Source: Ancylobacter novellus DSM 506 (GTDB lineage: Bacteria > Pseudomonadota > Alphaproteobacteria > Rhizobiales > Xanthobacteraceae). Taken from it: 64,000 nucleotides of DNA. How positions within the stretch are numbered: position 1 is the stretch's first letter; each line of letters begins with the position of its first letter. Location: assembly GCF_000092925.1 (NCBI RefSeq), contig NC_014217.1, forward strand, positions 1,426,001-1,490,000, given 5' to 3'. Positions 16,628 through 25,100 of the stretch are shown one piece after another. A program made the translations under genes and the position numbers. A model generated the notes under the pieces. The model was not told the origin of the DNA and made no database searches. It saw nothing but the letters and a program-made list of their open reading frames with translations.

Positions 16628-17758
16628 ATGCGCATGAACCGATCCCCCTTCGCCGTGGCGCTGGCGCTGGCGAGCCAGATCGGGCAGGCGGCACAGGGCG
16701 TGCCGGCCATCGCGGCGGCGACCGCGCTGATCTCCAACATCCTCGTCGGCCGCGCCCATGCCGCCGCCGTCTCGGCGCCGCAGGTGGTCGAGGACTGGCT
16801 GCTGCCGCGCTACGACACGCTGCTCGCCACGACAAAGGCGCAGCAGGAGGCGTGGGCCGCCTTCTGCAAGGCGCCCTCCACTGATGGCGTGAAGGAGCTG
16901 AAGGCGCGCTTCGCGGCGGCGTCCGACGCCTGGTCGGCCGTGGAGTTCATCACCTTCGGCCCGGTGATGCTGTCGCTGCGGCCGGACCGCTTCAACCTGT
17001 TCCCGGAGCGGCGCAACGCGGTCGGCCGCTCGGTGGCCGAGCTCATCGCCGACCCGACGGACGAGCGGCTGCAGCCGCAGCGTTTCTTCCGCCTCAGCGC
17101 GGCGGCGCAGGGCCTGCCGGCCATGGAGCGCCTGCTCTATGACGACGGCGCCGAGGCCGCGCTCGTCTCCGGCAACGAGGCGGCGCGGCGCTGCCAGCTC
17201 GGGCGGGCGGTCGCCGGTAACCTCGCCACCATCGCGCAGGAGATCCGCTCCGGCTGGGGCAACCGCAGCGAGGGGCTGCTGGCGCAGCTCATCGCCGGCA
17301 AGTCCGATCCGGTGTTCTTCCCCGAGCCCGCCGCGCTGCTCAGCCAGATCGTCACGGATCTGGCCGGCGCCTATCAGCGCGTCGTCGACCAGCGCCTGCT
17401 GGTCGTGCTCGGCAAGGAGGCGGACGAGGCCAAGCCGCTGCTCGCCGACCGCCGCCGCAGCGGCCTCGCCAAGGAAACTATTCTCACCATCATCGCCAGC
17501 GCCGGCGAGCTGGCCGAGCGGCTGGCGCAGGGGCTGAACGCCAAGGACCAGGCGACCATCGCCAAGGCGATGCAGGCCGCCACCGCCGCTGCCAATGCGC
17601 TGCCGGAGAACATCGGCACCGCCGCCACCACGCCGGCCGGCCGCAAGCAGCTGGAGAGCGCCGCCGCCGCCTTCAAGACGGCGCAGGCGAGCGTCGCCAA
17701 GCCGCTGGCCGCCGGGCTCGGCGTCGCGCTCGGCTTCAACGCGCTCGACGGCGACTGA
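16628..17758 (+). CDS. Imelysin family protein, second copy
   Basis: A 376-residue exported protein of the second imelysin type. A signal sequence ends near GRAHA-AA (residue 46), a little longer than usual. The motif GLPAMERLLYDDG near residue 161 replaces the GxHxxE form of the first copy. The body is helical, with many Ala and Leu. It starts nine bases after the di-haem gene and ends 11 bases before the DUF1513 gene. It differs strongly in sequence from the first imelysin, so the pair is an old divergence, not a recent duplication. Confidence 0.88.
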   Translation: MRMNRSPFAVALALASQIGQAAQGVPAIAAATALISNILVGRAHAAAVSAPQVVEDWLLPRYDTLLATTKAQQEAWAAFCKAPSTDGVKELKARFAAASDAWSAVEFITFGPVMLSLRPDRFNLFPERRNAVGRSVAELIADPTDERLQPQRFFRLSAAAQGLPAMERLLYDDGAEAALVSGNEAARRCQLGRAVAGNLATIAQEIRSGWGNRSEGLLAQLIAGKSDPVFFPEPAALLSQIVTDLAGAYQRVVDQRLLVVLGKEADEAKPLLADRRRSGLAKETILTIIASAGELAERLAQGLNAKDQATIAKAMQAATAAANALPENIGTAATTPAGRKQLESAAAAFKTAQASVAKPLAAGLGVALGFNALDGD

Positions 17759-17769
17759 GGGAGGAAACG

Positions 17770-18891
17770 ATGGGCATCCTCGATCTTTCCCGCCGCTCGC
17801 TGATCGGCACGCTGGGCAGCCTCGTCGGCGCCCCTCGGGTGCTCTTCGGTGGCGCGGCGCATGCGCAGGACCATCTGCTCGACGCCGAATGGCTCGCCAC
17901 CGCCGGCGTCGGCGAGGGCTTCGCCCCGGTGGTGCTCTCGCCGGATTTCGCCGCCACGCCGGTCGGCAGCGGCACGCAGCGCCTGCACTGGGTCGAGCCG
18001 AGCGCGGACGGGCGCACCGCGGTCGCCGTCGCCCGCCGCCCCGGCACCACCGCCGTGCTGTTCGACCGCCGCGCCGGTACGGTGCTCGCCACCTTCGAGC
18101 CGGGCGAGGGGCGGGTGTTCTCCGGCCATGGCCGCTTCATCGACAATGGGCGGCGCTTCCTCGCGGTGGAGATCGAGCGCGCGAGCGGGCAGGGCGTGGT
18201 CTCGCGCCGCGTCGTCGAATCCGGCTTCGCCATCGAGGCGGAATGGGCCTCCTCCGGAATCGGCCCGCACGACATGCTGCAAGTTGCGCTTCCTCGCGGC
18301 GGCGCGCTCATCGTCGCCAATGGCGGGGTCGAGCCGCACACGCCGGAGGCGCTGGGCGCCGAGATCGCCGGCGCCAGCGTCGCCCGGCTGGACCCCGAGA
18401 CCGGCGCGGTGCGAACGGTGGCGGCGCTGTCCGAGGACCTCGCCTCGCTGTCGCTGCGCCATCTCGCCAGCTCCGCCGACGGCTTCACCGTGGTCGCCGC
18501 GCAGGACCTGCTGGCGGACGGCATCGCCCGGCCGCTGATCTATGCGGTGGAGGAGGATGGCCTTCGCGCCTTCGACGCGCCGGAAGAGGCGTGGCGGGGC
18601 CTGCGCACCTATGTCGGCTCGGTCTGCCTCGATGCGTCCGGCGCCTATGTCGCCTGCGCCAGCCCGCGCGGCAACCGGGTGATGCTGTGGCGGCGCGACG
18701 GGCGCTTCATCGGCGCGCTGCCGCTGGTCGACGGCTGCGGCCTCGCCCCGACCCGCGAGGCGGGCCGCTTCCTCGCCACCAGCGGGCTCGGCGAGACGGT
18801 GCTGATCGCCACCGACGGCGAGGAGGTCGGCGTGGTGGCCCGCCGCTCCGGCGGCCCGCGCTTCGACAATCACGCGGTGCTGGCCGCCTGA
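17770..18891 (+). CDS. DUF1513 Tat-exported propeller-like protein
   Basis: A 373-residue protein with a twin-arginine signal (LSRRSLIGTLGSL, residues 6-18; cleavage near AHA-QD). The remainder fits the DUF1513 family and reads as repeated beta-blade segments such as WVEPSADGRTAVAVARRPG, GIGPHDMLQ and LASSADGFTVVAAQD, as in a WD40-like propeller. Function is unknown; the family travels with imelysin and di-haem oxidoreductase genes, so a role in that complex is likely. It is the last gene of the operon. GGAGGAAACG precedes the ATG. Confidence 0.88.
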   Translation: MGILDLSRRSLIGTLGSLVGAPRVLFGGAAHAQDHLLDAEWLATAGVGEGFAPVVLSPDFAATPVGSGTQRLHWVEPSADGRTAVAVARRPGTTAVLFDRRAGTVLATFEPGEGRVFSGHGRFIDNGRRFLAVEIERASGQGVVSRRVVESGFAIEAEWASSGIGPHDMLQVALPRGGALIVANGGVEPHTPEALGAEIAGASVARLDPETGAVRTVAALSEDLASLSLRHLASSADGFTVVAAQDLLADGIARPLIYAVEEDGLRAFDAPEEAWRGLRTYVGSVCLDASGAYVACASPRGNRVMLWRRDGRFIGALPLVDGCGLAPTREAGRFLATSGLGETVLIATDGEEVGVVARRSGGPRFDNHAVLAA

Positions 18892-19061
18892 ATCGAGCAA
18901 TCGCATCGCGTTCGCAGCATTCGCGGCGCGCGACAGCGTTCATGGAGTATCCGGCCATCGGATATTCTATGAGAGGTAGCCGGCGGTGGGCCAGAAGAGG
19001 CGTCCCGTCTCTTCGTCAGGTCGGACGAATACATTGGATATCTGGCGAGTGTTGCACGAAT

Positions 19062-19094
19062 ACACTAGTCAAAACCCGACCCGAACACTAGTGT
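19062..19094. promoter_or_regulatory. Paired acactagt sites before small secreted gene
   Basis: acactagt occurs at 19062-19069 and again at 19085-19092, where it extends to the perfect palindrome acactagtgt (19085-19094). The 23-base spacing is about two helical turns. An acgaataca word also repeats at 19025 and 19057. The array lies 30-100 bases before the 19122 start and looks like an operator. Confidence 0.45.
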
Positions 19095-19121
19095 CGCCGC
19101 ATCATCCGCTGGGGGATGGTG

Positions 19122-19340
19122 ATGAAGAGTTTGTCTGTCGCCGCTTTTACGGTGGGAGTGGGGGTGCCGGCGGGCGTCGCCATCGCAGCGGATCTTCCTC
19201 TGTCGGTGGCGACGCCCGTGGCCGTCGAGGCCTCCGCGTCCAGTACGTTGTCGATCAATTCCAGCGGTTTCTTCCTCGACGCTTCGCCCGGCGTCGACGG
19301 GTTCTGCATGCGGCACGGCCGCATCGATCACGCGTTCTAA
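19122..19340 (+). CDS. Small secreted protein of unknown function
   Basis: A 72-residue product. A signal peptide (MKSLSVAAFTVG..., cleavage near AIAA-DL) leaves a mature peptide of about 50 residues rich in Ser, Val and Ala, with one cysteine (FCMRHGRIDHAF end). No domain is recognised. The start at 19122 is preferred over 19116 because ggggg lies six bases upstream. A clear terminator follows, so it is a stand-alone transcript, which supports a real gene despite its size. Confidence 0.6.
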   Translation: MKSLSVAAFTVGVGVPAGVAIAADLPLSVATPVAVEASASSTLSINSSGFFLDASPGVDGFCMRHGRIDHAF

Positions 19341-19369
19341 GCCCGAGACTGGCATCCCTCCTGGAGCCG

Positions 19370-19397
19370 GGGCCGCAGCTTGCGGCCCTTTTCTTTT
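19370..19397 (+). terminator. Rho-independent terminator
   Basis: gggccgca and tgcggccc form a perfect eight-pair stem with a three-base loop, followed by ttttctttt. It ends the 19122-19340 transcript. Confidence 0.88.
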
Positions 19398-19478
19398 GCG
19401 ACCTTCCTCTTTTAGCCGGCGGCGGATAAAACGGAGCCGAAGCGTCCGATCGCTTCCATTTCGCTCCGGTGCTGTGAA

Positions 19479-20663
19479 ATGAACTCCGTCTTCGCCGCTT
19501 TGCCCACCACGGTCTTCGAGACCATGTCACGCCTCGCGCGCGATCATGACGCGGTCAATCTCGGCCAGGGCTTCCCGGACGATCCCGGCCCGCTCGACGT
19601 GCGCGAGAAGGCGGCCGAGGCGGTGCTGCATGGCTGGAACCAGTACCCGCCGATGATGGGTGCGCCGGAGCTCCGCCGGGCGGTTGCCACGCATTACCGC
19701 GACTGGCAGGGGCTGGACCTCGACGAGAGCGAGGTGATGATCACCTCCGGCGCCACGGAAGCCATCGCCGGGGCGCTGTTGGCGCTGATCGAGCCCGGCG
19801 ACGAGGTGGTGCTGTTCCAGCCGCTCTACGACGCCTATCTGCCGCTGGTGCAGCGCGCCGGCGGCGTGCCGCGCCTCGTGCGGCTGGTGCCGCCGGCGTG
19901 GCGGATCACGGACGACGCGCTGGCCGAAGCATTCACGCCGCGCACGCGCCTCGTGCTGTTCAACAACCCGCACAATCCGACCGGCCGGGTGTTCGATGCC
20001 GAGGAACTCGAACTGCTCGCCCGCTTCTGCACCCGCTCCGGTGCCGTGCTGGTGAGCGACGAGGTATGGGAGCACGTCGTCTTCGACGGCCGTGTGCACC
20101 GTTCCGTGCTGTCGCTGCCGGGCATGCGTGAGCGGGCCGTGAAGATCGGCTCGGCGGGGAAGATCTTCGGCATGACCGGCTGGAAGGTCGGCTTCGTCTG
20201 CGCCGCGCCGGAATTGATGCGCGTGCTCTCCAAGGCGCACCAGTTCCTCACCTTCACCACGCCGCCCTCCTTGCAGCAGGCGGTGGCCTATGGGCTCGGC
20301 AAGGACCCCGGCTGGTTCGACGCCATGCGCGCCGGCCTGCAGCGTTCGCGCGACCGGCTGGCGGTGGGGCTCGCCGAGCTCGGCTTTTCGGTGCTGCCCT
20401 CGGCCGGCACCTATTTCCTCAATGTCGATCTGGCGCCACTCGACGCGCGCCTGCGCGACGAGGCCTTCTGCCGCCTTCTGGTCGAGCGCCACGGCGTGGC
20501 GGCGATCCCGGTCTCGGCCTTCTATGCCGAGCAGCCGGTGGAGAGCGTCATCCGCTTCTGCTTCGCCAAGACCGACGCCACGCTCGACCGGGCGCTGGAG
20601 CGGCTCGCCGGCTCTTTCGCCGATCGCGGCGCGGGCGCCGCGAGCTTGCATGCATACAAATGA
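19479..20663 (+). CDS. Class I PLP-dependent aminotransferase
   Basis: A 394-residue fold-type I aminotransferase of the methionine/kynurenine/YbdL kind. Key features are NLGQGFPDDPGP near residue 26, YPPMMGAPELR, the NNPHNPTGRV motif near residue 164, the Schiff-base lysine in GSAGKIFGMTGWKVGF near residue 227, and a C-terminal arginine in IRFCFAKTD that would hold the substrate carboxylate. Cytoplasmic. The exact amino-donor cannot be assigned; glutamine- or methionine-using transaminases are the closest in feel. It is probably a single-gene unit lying between a terminator and the urt promoter. Confidence 0.9.
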   Translation: MNSVFAALPTTVFETMSRLARDHDAVNLGQGFPDDPGPLDVREKAAEAVLHGWNQYPPMMGAPELRRAVATHYRDWQGLDLDESEVMITSGATEAIAGALLALIEPGDEVVLFQPLYDAYLPLVQRAGGVPRLVRLVPPAWRITDDALAEAFTPRTRLVLFNNPHNPTGRVFDAEELELLARFCTRSGAVLVSDEVWEHVVFDGRVHRSVLSLPGMRERAVKIGSAGKIFGMTGWKVGFVCAAPELMRVLSKAHQFLTFTTPPSLQQAVAYGLGKDPGWFDAMRAGLQRSRDRLAVGLAELGFSVLPSAGTYFLNVDLAPLDARLRDEAFCRLLVERHGVAAIPVSAFYAEQPVESVIRFCFAKTDATLDRALERLAGSFADRGAGAASLHAYK

Positions 20664-20703
20664 CGCGACTTGGGCATATTCCCGCCGGATTCTCAAAAGC
20701 TAC

Positions 20704-20718
20704 GCCTGATTTTTAGGC
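20704..20718. promoter_or_regulatory. Candidate NtrC enhancer site
   Basis: gcctgatttttaggc is a 15-base dyad (gcct / aggc around seven bases) with the outer GC...GC spacing of NtrC sites. It lies 66 bases upstream of the sigma-54 -24 element, a usual enhancer distance. Binding by NtrC is inferred. Confidence 0.4.
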
Positions 20719-20783
20719 ATTATTGCTTCGGATCGCGGGTATATCGGCGCGGGCGATTGCCGTCACATTGTTTCGACGGTCAT

Positions 20784-20799
20784 TGGCACGGCCATTGCA
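20784..20799 (+). promoter_or_regulatory. Sigma-54 promoter of the urt-ure cluster
   Basis: tggcacg-gcca-ttgca matches the sigma-54 -24/-12 consensus (tggcacg, four bases, ttgca/t) exactly, with ten bases between the GG and GC dinucleotides. Transcription would begin near 20810, about 50 bases before the urtA start. Sigma-54 promoters need an activator, here most likely NtrC under nitrogen limitation. Confidence 0.85.
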
Positions 20800-20858
20800 A
20801 TCCCTTCCTTCGGCGCGCGGACGGGGGTCCTGCGCGTGAACTCCAGAAGGGAATTGAG

Positions 20859-22166
20859 ATGCTGAACATGTTCAACCATGCGCGGCGCATGGCCGGTCGC
20901 GCGCTCGTCGGCGCGGCGGCGCTGACGCTGGCCGGCGGCGTTGCGGCGCAGGCTCAGGAAACGATCAAGGTCGGCGTGCTGCACTCGCTCTCCGGCACCA
21001 TGGCGATCAGCGAGACCACGCTGAAGGACACCGTTCTGTTCATGGTGCAGGAGCAGAACGCCAAGGGCGGCGTGCTCGGCAAGAAGCTCGAGGCGGTCGT
21101 CGTCGACCCGGCCTCCAACTGGCCGCTCTTCGCCGAGAAGGCGCGCGAGCTGATCTCCAAGGACAAGGTCGCGGTCGTGTTCGGCTGCTGGACCTCGGTG
21201 TCGCGCAAGTCCGTGCTGCCGGTGTTCAAGGAGCTGAACAGCATCCTGTTCTACCCCGTCCAGTACGAGGGCGAGGAGAGCGAGCGCAACGTGTTCTACA
21301 CCGGCGCCGCCCCGAACCAGCAGGCGATCCCGGCGGTCGACTACCTGATGGAGAACGAGGGCGTGCAGCGCTGGGTGCTCGCGGGCACCGACTACGTCTA
21401 TCCGCGCACCACCAACAAAATCCTCGAGGCGTACCTGAAGGCGAAGGGCGTCAAGTCCGAGGACATCATGATCAACTACACGCCGTTCGGTCATTCCGAC
21501 TGGCAGACCATCGTCGCCGACATCAAGAAGTTCGGCTCGGCTGGCAAGAAGACCGCCGTCGTGTCGACCATCAACGGCGACGCCAACGTGCCGTTCTACA
21601 AGGAACTCGGCAACCAGGGCATCAAGGCGACCGACATCCCGGTCGTGGCCTTCTCGGTGGGTGAGGAAGAGCTCGCCGGCATCGACACCAAGCCGCTGGT
21701 CGGCCATCTCGCCGCGTGGAACTACTTCCAGTCGGTCGACGTGCCCGAGAACAAGGCGTTCATCGACGCCTGGCGCAAGTTCACCAAGAACGACAAGCGC
21801 GTGACCAATGACCCGATGGAAGCCACCGTCATCGGCTTCAACATGTGGGTGAAGGCGGTCGAGAAGGCCGGCACCACCGATCCGGACGAGGTGATCGACG
21901 CGCTGATCGGCGTCTCGGTGCCCAACCTGTCGGGCGGCTATTCGACCATGATGCCGAACCACCACATCACCAAGCCGGTGCTCATCGGCGAGGTGAAGGA
22001 CGACGGTCAGTTCGACATCGTCGAGCAGACCCCCGGCCTGATCGTCGCCGAAGAGTGGTCGCCCTATCTCGAGGGCTCCAAGGACCTGATCGCCGATTGG
22101 CGCAAGCCGCTCGCCTGCGGCAACTTCAACGTCAAGACCGGCAAGTGCGGCGGCGCCGGCAACTGA
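20859..22166 (+). CDS. urtA: Urea ABC transporter, periplasmic binding protein
   Basis: Binds urea in the periplasm and delivers it to the UrtBC channel. The 435 residues include a signal peptide (cleavage near AQAQ-ET) and a type I periplasmic-binding fold of the branched-chain amino-acid/amide class. UrtA hallmarks are IKVGVLHSLSGTMAISE at the mature N-terminus, FGCWTSVSRKSVLPVF, LFYPVQYEGEE and AGTDYVYPRTTN. The ATG at 20859 follows agaaggga. It is the first gene of a long nitrogen-scavenging cluster with a sigma-54 promoter. A stem-loop between urtA and urtB probably favours high UrtA levels. Confidence 0.96.
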   Translation: MLNMFNHARRMAGRALVGAAALTLAGGVAAQAQETIKVGVLHSLSGTMAISETTLKDTVLFMVQEQNAKGGVLGKKLEAVVVDPASNWPLFAEKARELISKDKVAVVFGCWTSVSRKSVLPVFKELNSILFYPVQYEGEESERNVFYTGAAPNQQAIPAVDYLMENEGVQRWVLAGTDYVYPRTTNKILEAYLKAKGVKSEDIMINYTPFGHSDWQTIVADIKKFGSAGKKTAVVSTINGDANVPFYKELGNQGIKATDIPVVAFSVGEEELAGIDTKPLVGHLAAWNYFQSVDVPENKAFIDAWRKFTKNDKRVTNDPMEATVIGFNMWVKAVEKAGTTDPDEVIDALIGVSVPNLSGGYSTMMPNHHITKPVLIGEVKDDGQFDIVEQTPGLIVAEEWSPYLEGSKDLIADWRKPLACGNFNVKTGKCGGAGN

Positions 22167-22233
22167 TGCCGCGCGGTTGAACCTAAGGTCGGGCCCGGCT
22201 GCCCGCTGGCAGCCGGCGTCCGCCGCGATACGG

Positions 22234-22256
22234 GGGAAGGCGGCATCCGCCTTCCC
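22234..22256 (+). promoter_or_regulatory. Intercistronic hairpin between urtA and urtB
   Basis: gggaaggcgg and ccgccttccc form a perfect ten-pair stem with a three-base loop. No T run follows, so it is more likely a stabilising or attenuating structure than a full terminator; it would raise binding protein over permease. Confidence 0.6.
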
Positions 22257-22307
22257 TTCGCCGCCGGAGACCTTCCGGCCATCCGCACCGCCACATCGAC
22301 GGATGAC

Positions 22308-23927
22308 ATGAATTTTCCCGCCCGCCTTCGCAGCCTCGGCTGCGCGCTGCTTCTGACGGTGCTCGGCGCCGTCGCGCTCGTTACCGGCCGCGTGCAGGCG
22401 CAGGACATCGGCGCCCCGCTGGCCCAGCTCACCACCAACAAATATGACGACACCGAAGCCGCGCTCGCCGCGCTGGCGGTGAGCGGCAGCCCCGCCGCCG
22501 CCGGGATCGTGTCGGCGCTGGCGGACGGCAAGCTGGTCTTCGGCGGCGCGCCGCCGCGCGTCTTCATCGAAGGCGAGGGCCGGGCCCTGCTCGACCCGCT
22601 GACCCTGCAGCCGGTCGCGGACGCCCCGCCGGTGAAGCCGGTGCGCGTCAACAACCGCATCCGCCGCGCCATCGAGGCCGCCAGCGGCACGCTCTCGCTG
22701 GTCAGCCCTGATCCGGCCAAGCGGCTGGAAGCGGCCGTGGCGGTCGGCCGCTCGCGCGACGCGGCGGCGCTGCCGGCGCTCGACGCCGCGCTGGCCAAGG
22801 AGACCGACGCGAAGGTGAAGTCGGCGATGACGCTGGCGCGCGCCTCCATCCTCATCGGCCAGGAGAGCACCTCGGAGGCCGACCGCATCGCCGCCATCGC
22901 CACCGTCGGCGCCGAGGGCAACCAGGACGCGCTCGCCATCCTGCGCAGCGTGCCGGCCGACGCCTCGCCGGCGGTGAAGGACGCCGCCGCCGCCGCCATT
23001 TCCGGCATCGAGGGCAACCTCGCTCTGTGGGGCATGGTGCAGAACGTCTGGTACGGCCTATCGCTCGGCTCGGTGCTGCTGCTCGCCGCCATCGGCCTCG
23101 CCATCACCTTCGGCGTGATGGGCGTCATCAACATGGCGCATGGCGAGATGGTGATGCTCGGCGCCTACACCACCTTCGTCGTGCAGGAGCTGATCCGCAC
23201 CTATAATCCCGGCCTGTTCGACTGGTCGCTGATCATCGCCATCCCGCTCGCCTTCCTGTTCACCGGCCTGATCGGCGTCATCATCGAGCGCACCGTCATC
23301 CGCTTCCTCTACGGCCGCGCGCTGGAGACGCTGCTCGCCACATGGGGCATCTCGCTGATCCTGCAGCAGGCGATCCGCACTTTGTTCGGCCCGACCAACC
23401 GCGAGGTCGGCGCGCCGAGCTGGATGTCCGGCTCCTTCGAGCTCGGCCAGATGTCGATCACCTATGGCCGGCTCTGGATCATCGTCTTCGCCATGCTGGT
23501 CTTCGTCGCCCTGCTGGCGACGCTGCGCCTCACCCGCATCGGGCTGGAGATGCGCGCGGTGACGCAGAACCGGCGCATGGCCGCCTCCATGGGCATCCGC
23601 ACCAACTGGGTCGACGCCATGACCTTCGGCCTCGGCTCGGGCATCGCCGGCATCGCCGGGGTGGCGCTGAGCCAGATCGACAACGTCTCGCCGAACCTCG
23701 GCCAGAGCTACATCATCGATAGCTTCCTCGTCGTGGTGTTCGGCGGTGTCGGCAATCTCTGGGGCACGCTGGTCGGCGCCATGTCGCTCGGCGTCGCCAA
23801 CAAGCTCCTGGAGCCCTATGCCGGCGCGGTGCTCGGCAAGATCGCGCTGCTCGTCATCGTCATCCTGTTCATCCAGAAACGGCCCCGCGGCCTCTTCGCC
23901 CTCAAGGGGAGGTCGATCGAAGCATGA
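22308..23927 (+). CDS. urtB: Urea ABC transporter permease UrtB
   Basis: One of the two membrane subunits that form the urea channel. The 539 residues are longer than LivH-type permeases because the first 240 or so form a signal-led periplasmic helical domain, normal for UrtB. The membrane domain follows, with GLAITFGVMGVINMAHGEMV near residue 265 and the C-terminal VFGGVGNLWGTLVGA block. Its last four bases overlap the urtC start (ATGA), so the two are translated together. Confidence 0.96.
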   Translation: MNFPARLRSLGCALLLTVLGAVALVTGRVQAQDIGAPLAQLTTNKYDDTEAALAALAVSGSPAAAGIVSALADGKLVFGGAPPRVFIEGEGRALLDPLTLQPVADAPPVKPVRVNNRIRRAIEAASGTLSLVSPDPAKRLEAAVAVGRSRDAAALPALDAALAKETDAKVKSAMTLARASILIGQESTSEADRIAAIATVGAEGNQDALAILRSVPADASPAVKDAAAAAISGIEGNLALWGMVQNVWYGLSLGSVLLLAAIGLAITFGVMGVINMAHGEMVMLGAYTTFVVQELIRTYNPGLFDWSLIIAIPLAFLFTGLIGVIIERTVIRFLYGRALETLLATWGISLILQQAIRTLFGPTNREVGAPSWMSGSFELGQMSITYGRLWIIVFAMLVFVALLATLRLTRIGLEMRAVTQNRRMAASMGIRTNWVDAMTFGLGSGIAGIAGVALSQIDNVSPNLGQSYIIDSFLVVVFGGVGNLWGTLVGAMSLGVANKLLEPYAGAVLGKIALLVIVILFIQKRPRGLFALKGRSIEA

Positions 23928-25090
23928 GCACGAGCGATACCCGTCAGCCCGCGCTGCTCACCACCAGCGGGCTCGTCTTCCTCGGCGTGCTGCTCGCCGC
24001 CGCCGTGCTGGTGCCCGTCCTCAACCTCGCCACCTCGCCGGAATCGGCGGTGCATGTGCCGACCTATGTCGTCTCGCTGCTCGGCAAGTACCTGACCTAT
24101 GCGCTGCTCGCGCTCTCGGTCGACCTGATCTGGGGCTATGTCGGCATCCTCTCGCTCGGCCACGGCGCCTTCTTCGCGCTCGGCGGCTACGCGATGGGCA
24201 TGTACCTGATGCGCCAGATCGGCACGCGCGGCGTCTATGGCGATCCGGTGCTGCCGGACTTCATGGTGTTCCTGAACTGGAAGGAACTGCCCTGGTTCTG
24301 GTACGGCTTCGACCTGTTCCCCTTCGCCGCCATCATGGTGCTGCTGGCGCCGGGCATCCTCGCCCTCGTCTTCGGCTGGTTCGCCTTCCGCTCGCGCGTC
24401 ACCGGCGTCTATCTGTCGATCATCACCCAGGCGATGACCTTCGCCCTGCTGCTGGCCTTCTTCCGCAACGACATGGGCTTCGGCGGCAATAACGGCCTGA
24501 CCGACTTCAAGGACATACTCGGCTTCAACATCCAGTCCGACGGCACGCGCGCCGTGCTGTTCGTGCTCTCCGCCTTGGCGCTGGGGCTCGGCTATGTGCT
24601 CTGCCGCTTCCTGGTGCGCTCGCATTTCGGCAAGGTGCTGATCGCCATCCGCGACGCCGAGACCCGCGTGCGCTTCACCGGCTACCGGGCCGAGAACTAC
24701 AAGCTCGTCGCCTTCGTCGTCTCCGCCATGCTGGCGGGCATCGCCGGCGCGCTCTACGTGCCGCAGGTCGGCATCATCAACCCCAGCGAATTCTCGCCCG
24801 CCAACTCCATCGAGATCATCGTCTGGGTGGCGGTGGGCGGGCGCGGCACGCTGGTCGGCGCGGCGCTCGGCGCGGTGCTGGTGAATTACGCCAAGACCTA
24901 TTTCACCTCCGGCTTCCTCGCCCCCTACTGGCTATTCATGCTCGGCGGCCTGTTCGTCGCCGTCACGCTGTTCCTGCCAAAGGGCATCGTCGGCACCTTC
25001 TACGACTGGCGCGCCCGCCGTCGCGCGCAAGACGACATACCCGCCGATATCCCGGTCGAGCCGGTCGCCGAACCGAAGCCCGCCGAGTGA
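23924..25090 (+). CDS. urtC: Urea ABC transporter permease UrtC
   Basis: Second membrane subunit of the urea importer, 388 residues with about nine or ten hydrophobic segments and a short charged C-terminal tail. The LivM-family motifs DLIWGYVGILSLGHGAFFALGGYAMGMY near residue 66 and GIINPSEFSPANSIEIIVWVAVGGRGTL near residue 285 are present in part or whole. It overlaps urtB by four bases and is followed by urtD after ten bases. Confidence 0.95.
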   Translation: MSTSDTRQPALLTTSGLVFLGVLLAAAVLVPVLNLATSPESAVHVPTYVVSLLGKYLTYALLALSVDLIWGYVGILSLGHGAFFALGGYAMGMYLMRQIGTRGVYGDPVLPDFMVFLNWKELPWFWYGFDLFPFAAIMVLLAPGILALVFGWFAFRSRVTGVYLSIITQAMTFALLLAFFRNDMGFGGNNGLTDFKDILGFNIQSDGTRAVLFVLSALALGLGYVLCRFLVRSHFGKVLIAIRDAETRVRFTGYRAENYKLVAFVVSAMLAGIAGALYVPQVGIINPSEFSPANSIEIIVWVAVGGRGTLVGAALGAVLVNYAKTYFTSGFLAPYWLFMLGGLFVAVTLFLPKGIVGTFYDWRARRRAQDDIPADIPVEPVAEPKPAE

Positions 25091-25100
25091 GGGGAGAGCC

